Part shown: positions 22,850 to 32,863 of the stretch, one piece after another
Layout of the letters: the number at the start of each line of letters is the position of its first letter
Numbering within the stretch: position 1 is the stretch's first letter
Assembly: GCA_023634235.1 (NCBI GenBank)
Contig: JAMKCF010000028.1
Span: 2,536,001 to 2,600,000, forward strand
Source of the DNA: Pisaster brevispinus
Taxonomy: Eukaryota; Echinodermata; Asteroidea; Forcipulatida; Asteriidae
DNA: 64,000 nucleotides
Reading direction: 5' to 3'
The notes under the pieces: model-generated
The model's input: only the letters and a program-made list of their open reading frames with translations
Told to the model about the DNA's origin: nothing
The model's database searches: none
Made by a program: the position numbers and the translations under genes

Positions 22850-24237
22850 TATAACAAAAGAGGACAATTGGGTTCCTGCTTGGGGTAAAGATCCCCAGTT
22901 GGAAAGTGTGTATAAAACTAAAGAGGGACAACAGGAGGTTGCCGGTTGCAGGTGTTTACACACTTGTGTGTCGGGGGGGGGGGGGGTGGGGAGAGGGGGT
23001 TGTCTACCCATCATTGGAACCGAAAACATTAACAACTATTGACTACTTTTTTTGCAGTATTCAGTGCTGTAGGCGAGTCCATGTTGCCCGAGTCCGAGGC
23101 ACAGTGCCCCCCCCCCCCCCCGAGGGGGAGCCCTCCAGCACTAGTCATATTGATTGACAAACACCTTTGTATACAACTTGTGTAATATATTCTTAAGAAC
23201 TGTTTTGTGACTACAATTGTCCAAAAAGTATGAAGTTTAAACTTTACCGAGGAGTTTGAGCTCATGTTCACCAGTACTTTTTCAGTTGCTTTTAGCAAGA
23301 CACAATTTCTTTTGTAGCCATTTGACAACATTTTGACAAATCAACAGTGTAATTTTAATTGGTTATAATATGTCAGACTATATATAAATATATTCAGTTG
23401 TTATAGCATATAAACTGTTAGGGTGACACATCAAGGCCTGGAGCAGGTTTCACAATAAGCTAAGATTGATCTTAACTGTGTATCAATCTCAGTTGCCAAG
23501 CAAAGTGTCGTCAAACAAATCACTTTACTGTAATTCTTGTCAAAACATCTTAAGATGAATCTAAGTACTTTGTGAAATCATAGAGAAAGGACCACGGAAG
23601 GACTTTCTCTATGGTGAAATCAAGCTCTGGAATTCTACCTTGAAATGAGCACGGCAATTTTCAGTTTGCAAAGGGCATTCCCAACAATATTAAAGTCTAT
23701 TGGAAATTTTTAGGCATCAAGGCCAAGACCAGGGCAACACTGAAGGCCTCGCGCTTTGTGGCCTCTATGAAAAGCCCGGCTCATACTTTCTGTGAGTACG
23801 ATTTCTCAAGAGTTGAGCTGTGCTCTTGCAAAACATTCGCAGCGAAAACAGAGTTGTGACGCAAACATTTGGAATTATGAACCAGGCTTAATTCCTGGCA
23901 TGCACATCTTCTTCCTGTAGTTCAACAAGAGTTTAAAGGTTATATTTGTTTAAAGGTTGTAGTTTAAAGGTTTATTATCCCAATGTTTGACTATGATTCC
24001 ATTTATACATGGTTTTGCTTTTTAGCTGTTGACACATTCCGACTTTATTCATCTGTAATAAAAGTTGTCCCGTTTCTTATGATATTTGATTAATTTATAT
24101 TCGTACCAAAGAGGCGTGTTCGTATGGCTGAACCAATTGAGTGTGGGTTCGATTGCGAGTGTCCTTGAGCTAAGCACTTCCTTGAGCTAGGCACTTGACA
24201 CTATTGAGTCCTATGAAACATGCTAATATACCTTTTG
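22850..24237. other. Intergenic with G and C homopolymer runs
   Basis: A G-run at about 22,974-22,986 and a C-run at about 23,107-23,121 flank unremarkable sequence. 23,440-23,580 is a weak palindrome ('taagattgatctta', 'tcttaagatgaatcta'). 24,118-24,200 holds a fragment of the tRNA-Leu SINE body ('gtgtgggttcgatt', 'gtccttgagctaagcactt'). No coding evidence. Confidence 0.5.
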
Positions 24238-24405
24238 CATTGGCGTCATACAGCCGCCATTTAGAGGTAAACCGATGACGAAACAATGGAAATGCACAGT
24301 TTGTATGCGTGGTGCTCAGGATTGACCGATGAACAACCTCCATTTGACCTCTAGGCGAGGGCGCCCATCTCAAATGACGTCATGTGCATCAGGTCTATTA
24401 CACTT
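24238..24405 (+). repeat. 170-bp dispersed repeat, copy 1
   Basis: 'cagccgcc', 'ggtaaaccgatgacgaaaca', 'tttgacctctaggcgagg' and 'aatgacgtcat' occur in the same order at 30,098-30,275. Both copies end in 'aggtctattaca'. Confidence 0.7.
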
Positions 24406-24654
24406 ACTCGTGCGAACAGACAGTTGTTGGTAGGACTTTGTCAGTTGTGGGGGATTGTTGCCCGCCCCCCCTGGCTACCCCGCTGTACTCTAATTCCGAC
24501 AGACCTTAACCCTAACCCTTATGTATAAGAGGGGGTTTATCGCGGGAAGATTTTTTAATGACTACTTTTCAAGTGAAAATGGTGTATTTTTTATAGTAAA
24601 TTTGCTTGCAGGTCTTTTTTATGCACTAGTTTAATTAGTTTGGCTGAGCTAATT

Positions 24655-25810
24655 AGTGAACCAATTTGACTGGGTGCCTACGGATGATGGTTTGGGATAT
24701 AAGGAAAACAGTAATGAAAAGATTAAGGAATTGCGAATTCCGTTCTGTCTGTCAAAGCCGGTCGTTGACAAGGTTTTAAAAAATTTGGTGCTAGCACCAA
24801 ATTTGTGCCAGCACCATTTGGTGCCGGCACTAAAGTTAGTGCTGACTTGAGTCTGGTCTTCTTCATCACAAACAAGGAATCCGCACAAAAAGCAAGTTTG
24901 TAAACTAAAGGTAGTAAGTTCTCATTCTAAATTTCGATATTATTGTAACTTATAAGCAATCGTTTTAAAGAATGCGATGAGATATATATTGAAATGTTAA
25001 ACACTATTTTGCTGGCGGTTTCTCTGACCATAGGAACTAGGAACTCATCGCTCTGAAGTATGACTCTGATGTCTTTTTGATGATGTCTCGGCTCTTTCGC
25101 TGGCTGGCTCTGCCCCATTGTTGTTGGCTCATTTAAATTCTATCTCTTCAAGGTTCTTGTTTTCCAAACGGCACACACAGTACACAGTACAGAGTACAGG
25201 TTCCCCCCCCCCCCTAGAAAAAGCCTGCATTTTGAAAAAATCCTTAACTTTGTATTTTTAAAACGGCGGACTGGAATAAACAAGTTAAATTTGTTTTTCT
25301 ATGCCTAAACAAGGAAAGCCTGCGTTTCGAAAATACCCTACAGTGGGTATTTTCGAAACGGCGGATCAGAATGACCAGGCTCTGAGGTTTTTCACAAAGC
25401 CTGAAGAAGGAAAGCCTGCGTTTCGAAAATACCCATCAGGGTTATTTCGAAACGGTGGACTGTAATTGCCAGGCTTTTAGGTTTTTCAAAGCCTGAAAAG
25501 GGTAAGCCTGCGTTTCGAACATACTCTAAAGTGGGTATTTTCGAAACGGTGGAATCGAATTTCCAGGCTTTAACAAAAAATTCAAATCCCAAACAACTAC
25601 ATGTATTTTGTGAAACAATTATTTAATCGGGACCCATTTGGATTATGATTTGGGATGTACGAAAGACATGCAATTGCGAGTAGAAACAATTTAAGATTTG
25701 ACGATTTTACAGGTTCAGGGTTACCTTCGCACTGTCAATGACGGTCGTTAACAAGGTTTTTGAAATTTTTCTGCTGGCACTAAATGTAGTGCCGACTTCA
25801 GTCTGGTCTG
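24655..25810 (+). repeat. Diverged direct repeat carrying a 24-bp palindrome
   Basis: 24,655-24,850 and 25,620-25,810 share 'gatttgggat', 'cggtcgttgacaaggtttt', 'gccggcacta' and 'cttgagtctggtct'. In the first copy, 24,781-24,804 is a perfect palindrome made of AAATTTGGTGCT and its reverse complement, followed by a second, imperfect one. The second copy has lost it. The hairpin minisatellite lies between the two copies. Confidence 0.65.
25221..25580 (+). repeat. Hairpin-forming minisatellite, 92-96 bp units
   Basis: Units begin AAGCCTGCGTTTCGAA at 25,316, 25,412 and 25,504, with a decayed one at 25,221. In the first complete unit 25,323-25,338 pairs perfectly with 25,345-25,360 (16 bp, 6-base loop). 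Further out, AAGCCTG pairs with the unit-final CCAGGCTT, giving a nested stem. The second and third units keep the arms with a few changes. Confidence 0.9.
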
Positions 25811-25962
25811 TGTGGGCCTTTGTGTAGACACAATCACAGACCGCAGATCGACTGAAAACCTGCCGTAGATTTTCAACTTTCAAAATTTATAATGATCCGT
25901 CTGGAGTCCTTTATTGACATTAAATACACGTTAAGCATAAAGTATTGCTGTAAGTGTAAGTC

Positions 25963-26130
25963 ATGGGCAAACAGAATAAAGGCAGGCCTGCCAGGCGCTA
26001 TGAAACCAATGGAAAGAAAGACGCCGACGTTAAACCAAAACAAATTGATGACAGTGGAATGGAATCAGGAATGGAGTCGGATATGGAGACGGACATGGAG
26101 ACGGACACGGTTGCTCCCACAGAGAGACAG
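25963..26130 (+). CDS. Candidate first exon, acidic N-terminus
   Basis: An ATG-initiated frame reads MGKQNKGRPARRYETNGKKD, then a Met/Glu/Asp repeat (ESGMESDMETDMETD) and ends TERQ at a GTAAAA donor. A basic start followed by an acidic tract suits a nucleolar protein, and it lies upstream of the DDX54 exons on the same strand, so it could be a DDX54 first exon. No homology in my memory proves this. A following AG at 26,953 reads into a stop after ten codons if joined in phase. Confidence 0.35.
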
Positions 26131-26504
26131 GTAAAATTATATCACCAGCACTTGGTACTATTTATTACTTATTCCTACAATGACCAGTGGGCTTATACAT
26201 AACTAGTATTTAGGCAGTGTACATATGTGAAAGATTAAGAACAATCGTATTCAGCTAACCCGTTTTTAACCAGCTTTCACTTTTATTATAATTATATAAA
26301 AACTCTAAAATAGTAATTAGTATTTTAAAAAAGACCCCAGGCATACCGGGCCGGCTAACTGGGGCGCTGTACTCCTTTAAAAATGTTTTTAACAACTTCG
26401 GTAGTTCGATGGAAGATGTCAAAAATTTGTTGAAGAGATATACTTGCAATTAATGACTGAACAGTGGATGTCAAATGTTCATGACATTAGGTAGCTATGG
26501 CCTA

Positions 26505-27815
26505 AGTTGCCCCTAGCAAAGTTGCCCCTAGCAAAGCCACCCCCTGACGACAGAGTCACCCCCGACAAAGCTGCCCCGTGTTAAAGTTTGAGTAATAAAG
26601 TCATTTTACAAAGTGACTATGCAATTTTTTTTTTTAGGCCTGACGTTTCAACTTTTGTTTCGAGTCTTTCATGAAGGCTTTTGCTTTAGCTTCTAAGAGA
26701 GGCTCCAAGTTTAATCTGCTAGAGTTGTTAACAAGTTGGTAAAAAACAATGGGGTGCCTACCCTTAATTAAAAGTAAATAATAAACAAGTTTAAAAAAAG
26801 GTACAAAATTTAATGACAATTTAAACACAAACTATGTTCCATGAACGTACACCAAAACCAAGTAATACATTTTATTGCAACCTTTGTGGGAGGGGGTCTA
26901 CCAGCGTTGGATGGTAACATTTTAATGTTTCTTGTTTTTTATCACTTTAACAGCCCCGAAGGACTTCATCATCCAGGAGATCCTAAACAGGTCCATTCCA
27001 CATATCTTAGATGGGGGGGGGGGGGTTAGTTCCCAGAGTTGTGTAAAAAAAAATTATGGGCTGTGAAATGTTTTCCTTGCATACAAATGTACACAAAATC
27101 TGGTATACCAGTGCACATAAGCACAGAGCTACACAGATCTAACCCTCTGATAAGTGAAACAATCTGTTCAGCTGTCTCTTCTCTGTATGCTTGGCTTGTC
27201 AAGTCTTGTCAACTGGTTGTTGAAGGCCACCACTCAATGAATTGAGCAATTTTTAGCCAATAGGGCGAGGCGTTTCTTTCTGCCAATCACACAAAATTTG
27301 GGGATGCAAAAGCAAAGGCCCTTAGTTCTGGCAACAAGTACTTTCAGGACTCCTTGGAAAGATGACTGAAAACAACAAAAGAAGTAAATAAAGTAAATAC
27401 ACATTTCCTATCACCCCAAAACATTGTGGCTTATTACTTGATATTTATTATTAAAAAGTCGCATCCCCTTAAGGTGATCCCATCATGGGTGCCGCTTCCC
27501 AGGTTGTATCGTAAACTTGAGTGTGATCCCTGGCTGCACGGCAGCTAACAGTTGAATGGCTTCTGACTGGCACCCCCGAACAAAGATATTGACTTATAGG
27601 GAGACCGCCAACATATGACTGGATAGCTCAGTTAGTAGAGTGCCGGTAGTTAATCCGGAGGTCGTTGGTTCAAGTCCCGCTCCAGTAAATTTTTCTTTGT
27701 TCAAACCCAAATTACCCCAATAAAGTAGGGGGCAACTTTTTCGGTGGGCGACTCTATCATTTTACGACTTTGCTAGGGGGCGACTTTCTAGTGGCCGACT
27801 TTTCTGGGGGGCGAG
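26505..27815. mobile_element. Possible element bounded by inverted 'gttgccccctagcaaag' arrays
   Basis: 26,505-26,580 has three or four copies of 'gttgcccctagcaaag' or close variants. 27,725-27,815 has the same motifs inverted ('ctttgctagggggcgac'). Between them are the inverted 80-bp repeat (27,290-27,372) and a SINE. The arrangement suggests a 1.3-kb element with repetitive termini, but no target duplication is seen. Confidence 0.45.
27450..27715 (+). mobile_element. tRNA-derived SINE with 5' body
   Basis: 'ccccttaaggtgatccc', 'gtgtgatccctggct', 'tctgactggcaccccc' and 'gggagaccgccaacat' precede a tRNA-like head (ACTGGATAGCTCAGTTAG, GGTTCAAGTCC) and the 'tttttctttgttcaaac' tail. The same order at 28,665-28,925 defines a composite unit of about 265 bp. 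Confidence 0.8.
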
Positions 27816-28159
27816 ATGACTGGTTTCCAAGAGTGTTATGGCTCTTTTTAACATAGGTCTTGTCATACTCATAGTCGTAATGGTGACTATGATAATACCA
27901 AAGTTAAAAGAGAGCCATAACAACAGTCCAACAAGTTTGGCTACAGTACATGTACATCATACATGTTCATGTCATACAAGTTGCTGCTGATACATACACA
28001 GTTTACCGAAGTTACAATAATTGAAAAACTGCCAATGGACAGCATGTTCTATGTACAAACTATTTAGTTTTTCAGTGAAACTCAAAATATCATAATTGTG
28101 TACAACACTAGTCAACAGTAAAGAATTCAAATTCTTGTTCTTACCCCCCCCCCCCCCAG

Positions 28160-28286
28160 CCTGGAAGAGTGTCCATTGGTTTTCCCAAGCTAGACGGTTA
28201 CACTTCAGATGCAGAGCCCAATACAAGAGAACTTGTTAAACAGATGAACAGGAAGAAGAAGAAGTCTGGAGGTTTCCAGTCGATGG
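28160..28286 (+). pseudogene. DDX54: DDX54 exon: Q-motif upstream region
   Basis: The exon begins at an AG after a 15-base C tract and ends at GTGAGA in phase. It reads [20 protein letters not shown] followed by KSGGFQSMG, the conserved DDX54 (DP97) lead-in to the Q motif. DDX54 is a nucleolar DEAD-box ATPase involved in ribosome biogenesis and nuclear receptor co-regulation. This exon is intact; later exons are not. Confidence 0.85.
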
Positions 28287-28592
28287 GTGAGACATTTCTT
28301 TCTTTAAATGTAGGGTCGCTGATTGGTTTTTGTCATCGTAATGCTAATTTACAGGCAACATTTTAACAAAAGATACAATAAAAGTTACATGTGAAATTTT
28401 CAGCTGAACACAGTGTTTATTTGCTTAAAAATTTACAAAAAAAACCTGTCACTGTATTTGTACTGTGATGATGTTGAATCCTTAGCAACAGTCGCAGCCG
28501 TAGCTGTAGCAACCTATTCAGTTAGGGTCTTATCCACATTTTGTGATAAGAGGTCAAATATTAATTGTTTGAGCTGATCTGTGTCTTTGTAG

Positions 28593-28663
28593 GTTTAAGT
28601 AATCCAGTGTCTAACGGAATTATGAAGAAAGGTTACAAGATTCCAACACCAATCCAGAGAAAG
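28593..28663 (+). pseudogene. DDX54: DDX54 exon: Q motif
   Basis: Joins the previous exon in phase (split Gly codon) and reads [20 protein letters not shown] then QRK at a GTTAGT donor. The aromatic and Gln residues of the DEAD-box Q motif (Y-x-x-PTPIQ) are present. The exons that should follow, carrying GKT (motif I), the TPGR region, DEAD and SAT, are not found before the next DDX54 exon. Confidence 0.85.
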
Positions 28664-28664
28664 G

Positions 28665-28925
28665 TTAGTCATCCCCTTAAGGTGATCCCTCTCCTGCAGC
28701 TTCCAAGGTTGTATTGAAATCTGGGTGTGATCCCTGGCTTTACGGCAGTTATAGGTTGAATGGCCTCTGACTGGCACCCCTGAACAAAGATATTGTCAAA
28801 ATAGGGAGACCACCAATATCAGGGCTACGTAGCTCAGTTGGTCGAGCGCCGACACATTAATTCAGAGGTCACAGGTTCAAGGCCTGAGCCCCTAGTCAAT
28901 TTGTCTTTGTTCAGCCCCAAATTAT
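28665..28925 (+). mobile_element. tRNA-derived SINE with 5' body, copy 2
   Basis: Begins directly after the DDX54 Q-motif exon donor with 'ccccttaaggtgatccc' and ends 'tttgtctttgttcagcccc'. The tRNA-like head has GGCTACGTAGCTCAGTTGG and 'aggttcaaggcc'. Its position within a few bases of the splice donor is notable, because the missing motor exons should start downstream of here. Confidence 0.8.
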
Positions 28926-28937
28926 TGTAAATGAGTT

Positions 28938-29800
28938 CATCACATGATATCATGCTGGAGGCTGGCATACATGTAGTGCATCTATCTCTCCAAACCGCAG
29001 TGGATGGTATCAAAATGGTCAGACAGTAGGAGGGTTGACTGTGTACTGTGTACAACCATTCATTGCATGATATCATAATTCAGGCTGGTGTAGTTTATTT
29101 ATCATTCCAAACCACAATGGATGACATTTTACCTTCAGTGTGTAGTAGGTTTTCATTATAAAGAAAATCAGCAAAAGTTTTGTTGAGTTTGCCAAGACTG
29201 GACTGAACGACCCAACCCTCATACGGCTTGACATGGAGACGAAGATGTCTGATCAACTCAAGGTATGAAAATCATTTGTGTCTTGGGGCAAAAGTGCTCA
29301 GTGCAAAAATCGTTATATCTTAGTGTGTACTTGTATTGTGTGTACATTTGGGTTACTTTAAGCAAGGTACAACGTTTTGACAATTCAAACTCACGTATAA
29401 CGTAAATGCTCTTTTAGTTTTTGCACTAACACGACTGTTTGTTCTTCCTCTGTTGGTATCATTTTTAGCAAGCTTACTGACCATTTTACAACCATTCAAC
29501 TGCTTGGGTTATGTAGTGTACGGTGGCACACCTCTGCACTGACCAACTGTGTACATTTGTGTACCACATGATTTCATATTGCAGGCTGACATATCTATCA
29601 GTCAAAACTACAGCGGATGGTATTAAATGGTCCAAGAGTAGAAGGGTTGACTGTGTTCTGTGTTCTGTGTTCTGTGTTTGCTTTCATCACATGATATCAG
29701 ACATATTACAGGCAGGCTTGCTGCATCTATCATTCCAAACTATAGTGGATAATGATGATAAATGGTCAAGCAGTAAGAGGGTTGAACGGTACTGAGTAGA
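28938..29800 (+). repeat. 123-bp repeat pairs on both sides of a DDX54 exon
   Basis: Units marked by 'catcacatgatatca' or variants start at 28,938, 29,061, 29,562 and 29,685. Within each pair the spacing is 123 bases. Shared features are 'aggctgg/aca', 'tctatc', 'ccaaaccgcagtggatgg' and 'gagggttgactgtgt'. The DDX54 exon 29,172-29,262 sits between the pairs, so the array predates or was split by a larger rearrangement. Confidence 0.75.
29172..29262 (+). pseudogene. DDX54: DDX54 exon after the SAT motif
   Basis: The exon reads KSFVEFAKTGLNDPTLIRLD then METKMSDQLK and ends at GTATGA. In the family this stretch directly follows the SAT box and opens RecA-like domain 2. The reading frame is clean, but the roughly 150 residues that should precede it are absent from 28,664-29,171. 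Confidence 0.82.
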
Positions 29801-29929
29801 TGCATTCAACACAGGATGTCACATTGAAAAACCCAGTTGCAGTATTTTTAAAAGGTGTAGTCCTCGTTGTTTCTGGCATGGTTTCAAATAAATGAACCTC
29901 GAATCTTGAACTTCTTCTTTAAAGACCTT

Positions 29930-30093
29930 GGCCCAATTTCATATAGCAACTTTCTATGCTTAGCAAAAAATTAGTGGGGCACCAGTCAAAACAATATAAA
30001 CTTTATGGAATTTTTGCTTGTAACCAGTTTTTGCTAAGCATTATTTTTTTGTGCTTGGGAAGTTTTTACATTACAAGTTTTATGAAATTGGGC
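29930..30093. repeat. Palindromic GCCCAATTTC MITE
   Basis: Starts 'ggcccaatttcatatagc' and ends 'tttatgaaattgggct', with 'tgcttagcaaaaaat' and 'tttttgctaagca' as inner inverted repeats. It is one of the clearest copies of this family in the window. Confidence 0.75.
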
Positions 30094-30097
30094 TCTT

Positions 30098-30275
30098 ATG
30101 AATTGACGTCATCCAGCCGCCTTCTTAGCGGTAAGCCGATGATGAAACAATGGAAAATGTACAGATTTGTACGTGCGGCACACATGACTGGCCAATGAGC
30201 AACGTGCTTTTGACCTCTACATGTAGGTGAGGGGCCCCACTCAAATAACGTCATATGTATAAGGTCTATTACAAC
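30098..30275 (+). repeat. 170-bp dispersed repeat, copy 2
   Basis: Matches 24,238-24,405 in order ('ggtaagccgatgatgaaaca', 'tttgacctctacatgtagg', 'aataacgtcat', 'aggtctattaca'). It abuts the MITE ending at 30,093. Confidence 0.7.
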
Positions 30276-30642
30276 ATGTTATACTAATTTGGGGGGCTAA
30301 TCATCTTCACTCGCAGCTGATAAGCTGATTTGCGAAAGACGCATCTACAACGTGTTCGAGCCCCAGTTACGCATATGCACCCTTTGGCAGCCTGCTACAT
30401 GGACCTATAAAATGACCAGGAAGCACAGCCAGAGATTTAAAGTGTAAATTTAAATTTTCTGGAAGGAAGAAAACTGGGCCCAGAGAAAAACCCTTGGTGT
30501 CATAGGAGAGAACCATCGCACAACTCCAGTCATATATGGCCTTAGCCTGTAATCAAACCAGGGCCACACTGGTGAGAGGCGAGCGCTCTCCGCACTAGCC
30601 ACCCATGCCGCTCATTAACATGACCTCATTTGATCCTTTCAG

Positions 30643-30773
30643 AGCTCCTTCTTCTTCTGAGACAGTCTGATAAGATAGCCACCCTGCTGTACCTTCTACG
30701 GGAGGTGGTCAAACCAGACGATCTGACCGTCGTCTTCATGGCAACCAAACACCATGTGGAATATGTGAAAGAG
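30643..30773 (+). pseudogene. DDX54: DDX54 exon with frameshift (motif IV)
   Basis: After a TTTCAG acceptor the family frame starts SSFFF and hits TGA, because a base is missing. The next frame then carries RQSDKIATLLYLLREVVKPD and DLTVVFMATKHHVEYVKE to a GTGAGG donor. VVFMATK is the motif IV region of the second RecA-like domain. The break lies within the first six codons. Confidence 0.85.
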
Positions 30774-30879
30774 GTGAGGAATCACTGTACACCGCAAACA
30801 CTGAATGAATATGAGCACTGCGAGGTCAAACTAGCCCTCCCTCTATCGGTAGTGGCTTGTCTTGACCGAGGGCTCTAGA

Positions 30880-31010
30880 GCAGTTCTGGGGTTGTCAGAG
30901 TGTGGGTTTGATTCCCAGTCATGGCACTTGTGTCCTTAAGCAAGGTACTTAACCATAGTTGCTTCTCTTAGCCCAGATGTGTAAATGGGAACCTGAATAA
31001 AAATGGTGCA
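30880..31010 (+). mobile_element. tRNA-Leu-type SINE fragment
   Basis: 'gtgtgggtttgattccc' (B box) is followed by 'cacttgtgtccttaagcaag' and 'cccagatgtgtaaatggg', the body sequence seen inverted at 57.5 kb. The A box is degraded. Confidence 0.65.
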
Positions 31011-31096
31011 AAAAAGTTGGAAAACCACAGTGTGTAGAGACAGTTGTTTGCCGTTTTTGTTTTTTAGAGAACTTCTAGAAAATTAGGCATATTTAT

Positions 31097-31475
31097 TAAT
31101 AATAGTAGTGGCTTCTTACATCAGTCACTCAGTGACGCTTAAGGCACTTCAACATTCCGTATTTTCCTGCAAGGTACGTGTAGCTACGTTTCTGAAGTAT
31201 GAGACCTACTCTTTTACATAGCACCGTGTAATGGTTTACAAGGTGCTGTGGCGCAATATGTAGCCAATCAAACCAGGAACACCGGGGCGAACCCCTTCTC
31301 TTTTCGAGAAGTGCACTGTGTTCTTTTACTTGCATTACACAACACACGGGACCAACGGCTTTACGTCCCATCCTAAAGGACGCCGCAACAGTGGTCAAGT
31401 GTCTTGTTTCAGAACACAAGTGTCAGGACCAGGACTCGAACCCATCCACACTCTGCTGATCAGAAACACCACGGT
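31097..31475 (-). mobile_element. tRNA-Leu SINE, 5'-damaged copy
   Basis: Follows the 57,243-57,660 SINE closely in the same orientation ('gtcactcagtgacgct', 'tttacaaggtgctgtgg', 'cggggcgaaccccttctc', 'acacaacacacggg'). The tRNA head near 31,430-31,470 is corrupted. The small ORFs in it are frames of the SINE. Confidence 0.85.
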
Positions 31476-31824
31476 TAGCGCCTCCTTCTCCTGTCCCCCT
31501 TCCTCCTCTTAAACAATCGGCCACTGATTATGTTCCTGAAGGTCTGAGCACAGGTGGGAAGCAGCATCCTGAAAAGTTTGTCCCCCACTATTTTTGTGTC
31601 ATCCAACTGGTCTTAAACATTTCCTACTACAAATTCAATGGTGATTTAAGAGCGTTGAAACTAGCACGTGATCACATCTTGACCAATCGGAATGAATAAA
31701 CTCTCCAAGGTATTTATGAATACTGATTCGCGCTGGTCGCTTTTTGGTCCAGTTCCAAAGAAATTTTGCAGTTTTGCAAGTTTTTCATAAAAAAAAATAA
31801 ATTCCTGTCATTTTTTCCCCTCAG

Positions 31825-32030
31825 ATCCTTACAATGGCTGGTATTAACTGCACATACACCTACAGTGACCTGGATCATGCGGCAAGAACAATCAACGTGG
31901 CTTACTCGCAAGAAGACCAAAGTCATGCTGGTGACAGACGTGGCTGCCCGTGGTATAGACATTCCAATGCTGGACAATGTCATCAACTTCAATATCCCTG
32001 GCAAGCCCAAGCTTTATGTTCAACCAGTTG
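31825..32030 (+). pseudogene. DDX54: DDX54 exon, frameshift and altered motif VI
   Basis: Starts after CCTCAG with [20 protein letters not shown] then RTINVA, shifts frame, and resumes [20 protein letters not shown] and [20 protein letters not shown] to a GTAAGT donor. [11 protein letters not shown] is motif V. Where DEAD-box proteins have HRxGR (motif VI) this copy reads QPVG, losing the His-Arg that contacts ATP/RNA. Several codons are also missing at the frameshift. A catalytically normal helicase could not come from this copy. Confidence 0.88.
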
Positions 32031-32404
32031 GTAAGTCAGGGTTTTTTTTTTTTGGGGGGGTGTACATCTTTGAAGGCCACTGTTTTCAGCGGGGGCAAAG
32101 TCATTGTATCACAGCCTTGTAGAAAAAAATAATTTAATCAATTTGTGGCCCACCGCACTCATACCCATCTTCCAGCATGTCCAGTGTGTTGTGTAATGCG
32201 TGTAAAAGAACCCAGTACACTTATCATTAAGAGAAAAGGTTTACCCTGGTGTTTTCGGGGGTATGTTTGGCTGCAGGTTGCGCACCTTTTAAACCGTTAC
32301 ATGGTGCTATGTAAATAAGTGGGTTTTATGTTTGGAATATAGCTCCGCAAACCTTGTAGCAAAAAAACAGGACAAGCTTTGAAACACCCTCAGGTGTGGT
32401 AAAG

Positions 32405-32760
32405 CTTTATATAAGACCCGCATACAACCTCCTGACATTCAAAGCACTTCATGGTTCAGCCCCCTCCCTACCTTCAGAGCATGCTTCAGCACCAGCATGT
32501 CAGTGCCAGGTCTGAGGTCATCGGGCAGCATGCTGTTTGTTCCCCGGACTCCCCTTGCCACTTATGGTGAGAGGGTCTTTTCTAACATTGCCCCCCGCCC
32601 CCCGCCTCTGGAACTCTCTGCCTAAATATCTAAGAGACACACATGACATTTCCAACTTCCAACAGTCTCTTAAAACACATCTTTTCAGATTGGCCTATGA
32701 GCACATCTGAGAATTCTTTGAATGTTTCACAGAGAAAGTGTGCCATACAAATGCTGTGTT
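32405..32760 (+). mobile_element. CR1/L2-like LINE 3' end
   Basis: The translated stretch, with frame breaks, contains NLLTFKALHGSAPS, APRLWNSLPKYLRDTHDISN and FQQSLKTHLFRLAYEHI, the typical C-terminal tail of CR1/L2-clade reverse transcriptases. It is followed by 'gccatacaaatgctgtgtta' and a TTATTATGA-type tail. The RT domain itself is absent, so this is a short 5'-truncated insertion. Confidence 0.75.
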
Positions 32761-32863
32761 ATTATTATGACTAGTATTATTTCATTCTATTACAGCATGC
32801 AAAAGAAAGATCACATTTTCCTTTGTGCCAGTAACTCCTCGAGTCAGGCTACGTCCCGTAGCC

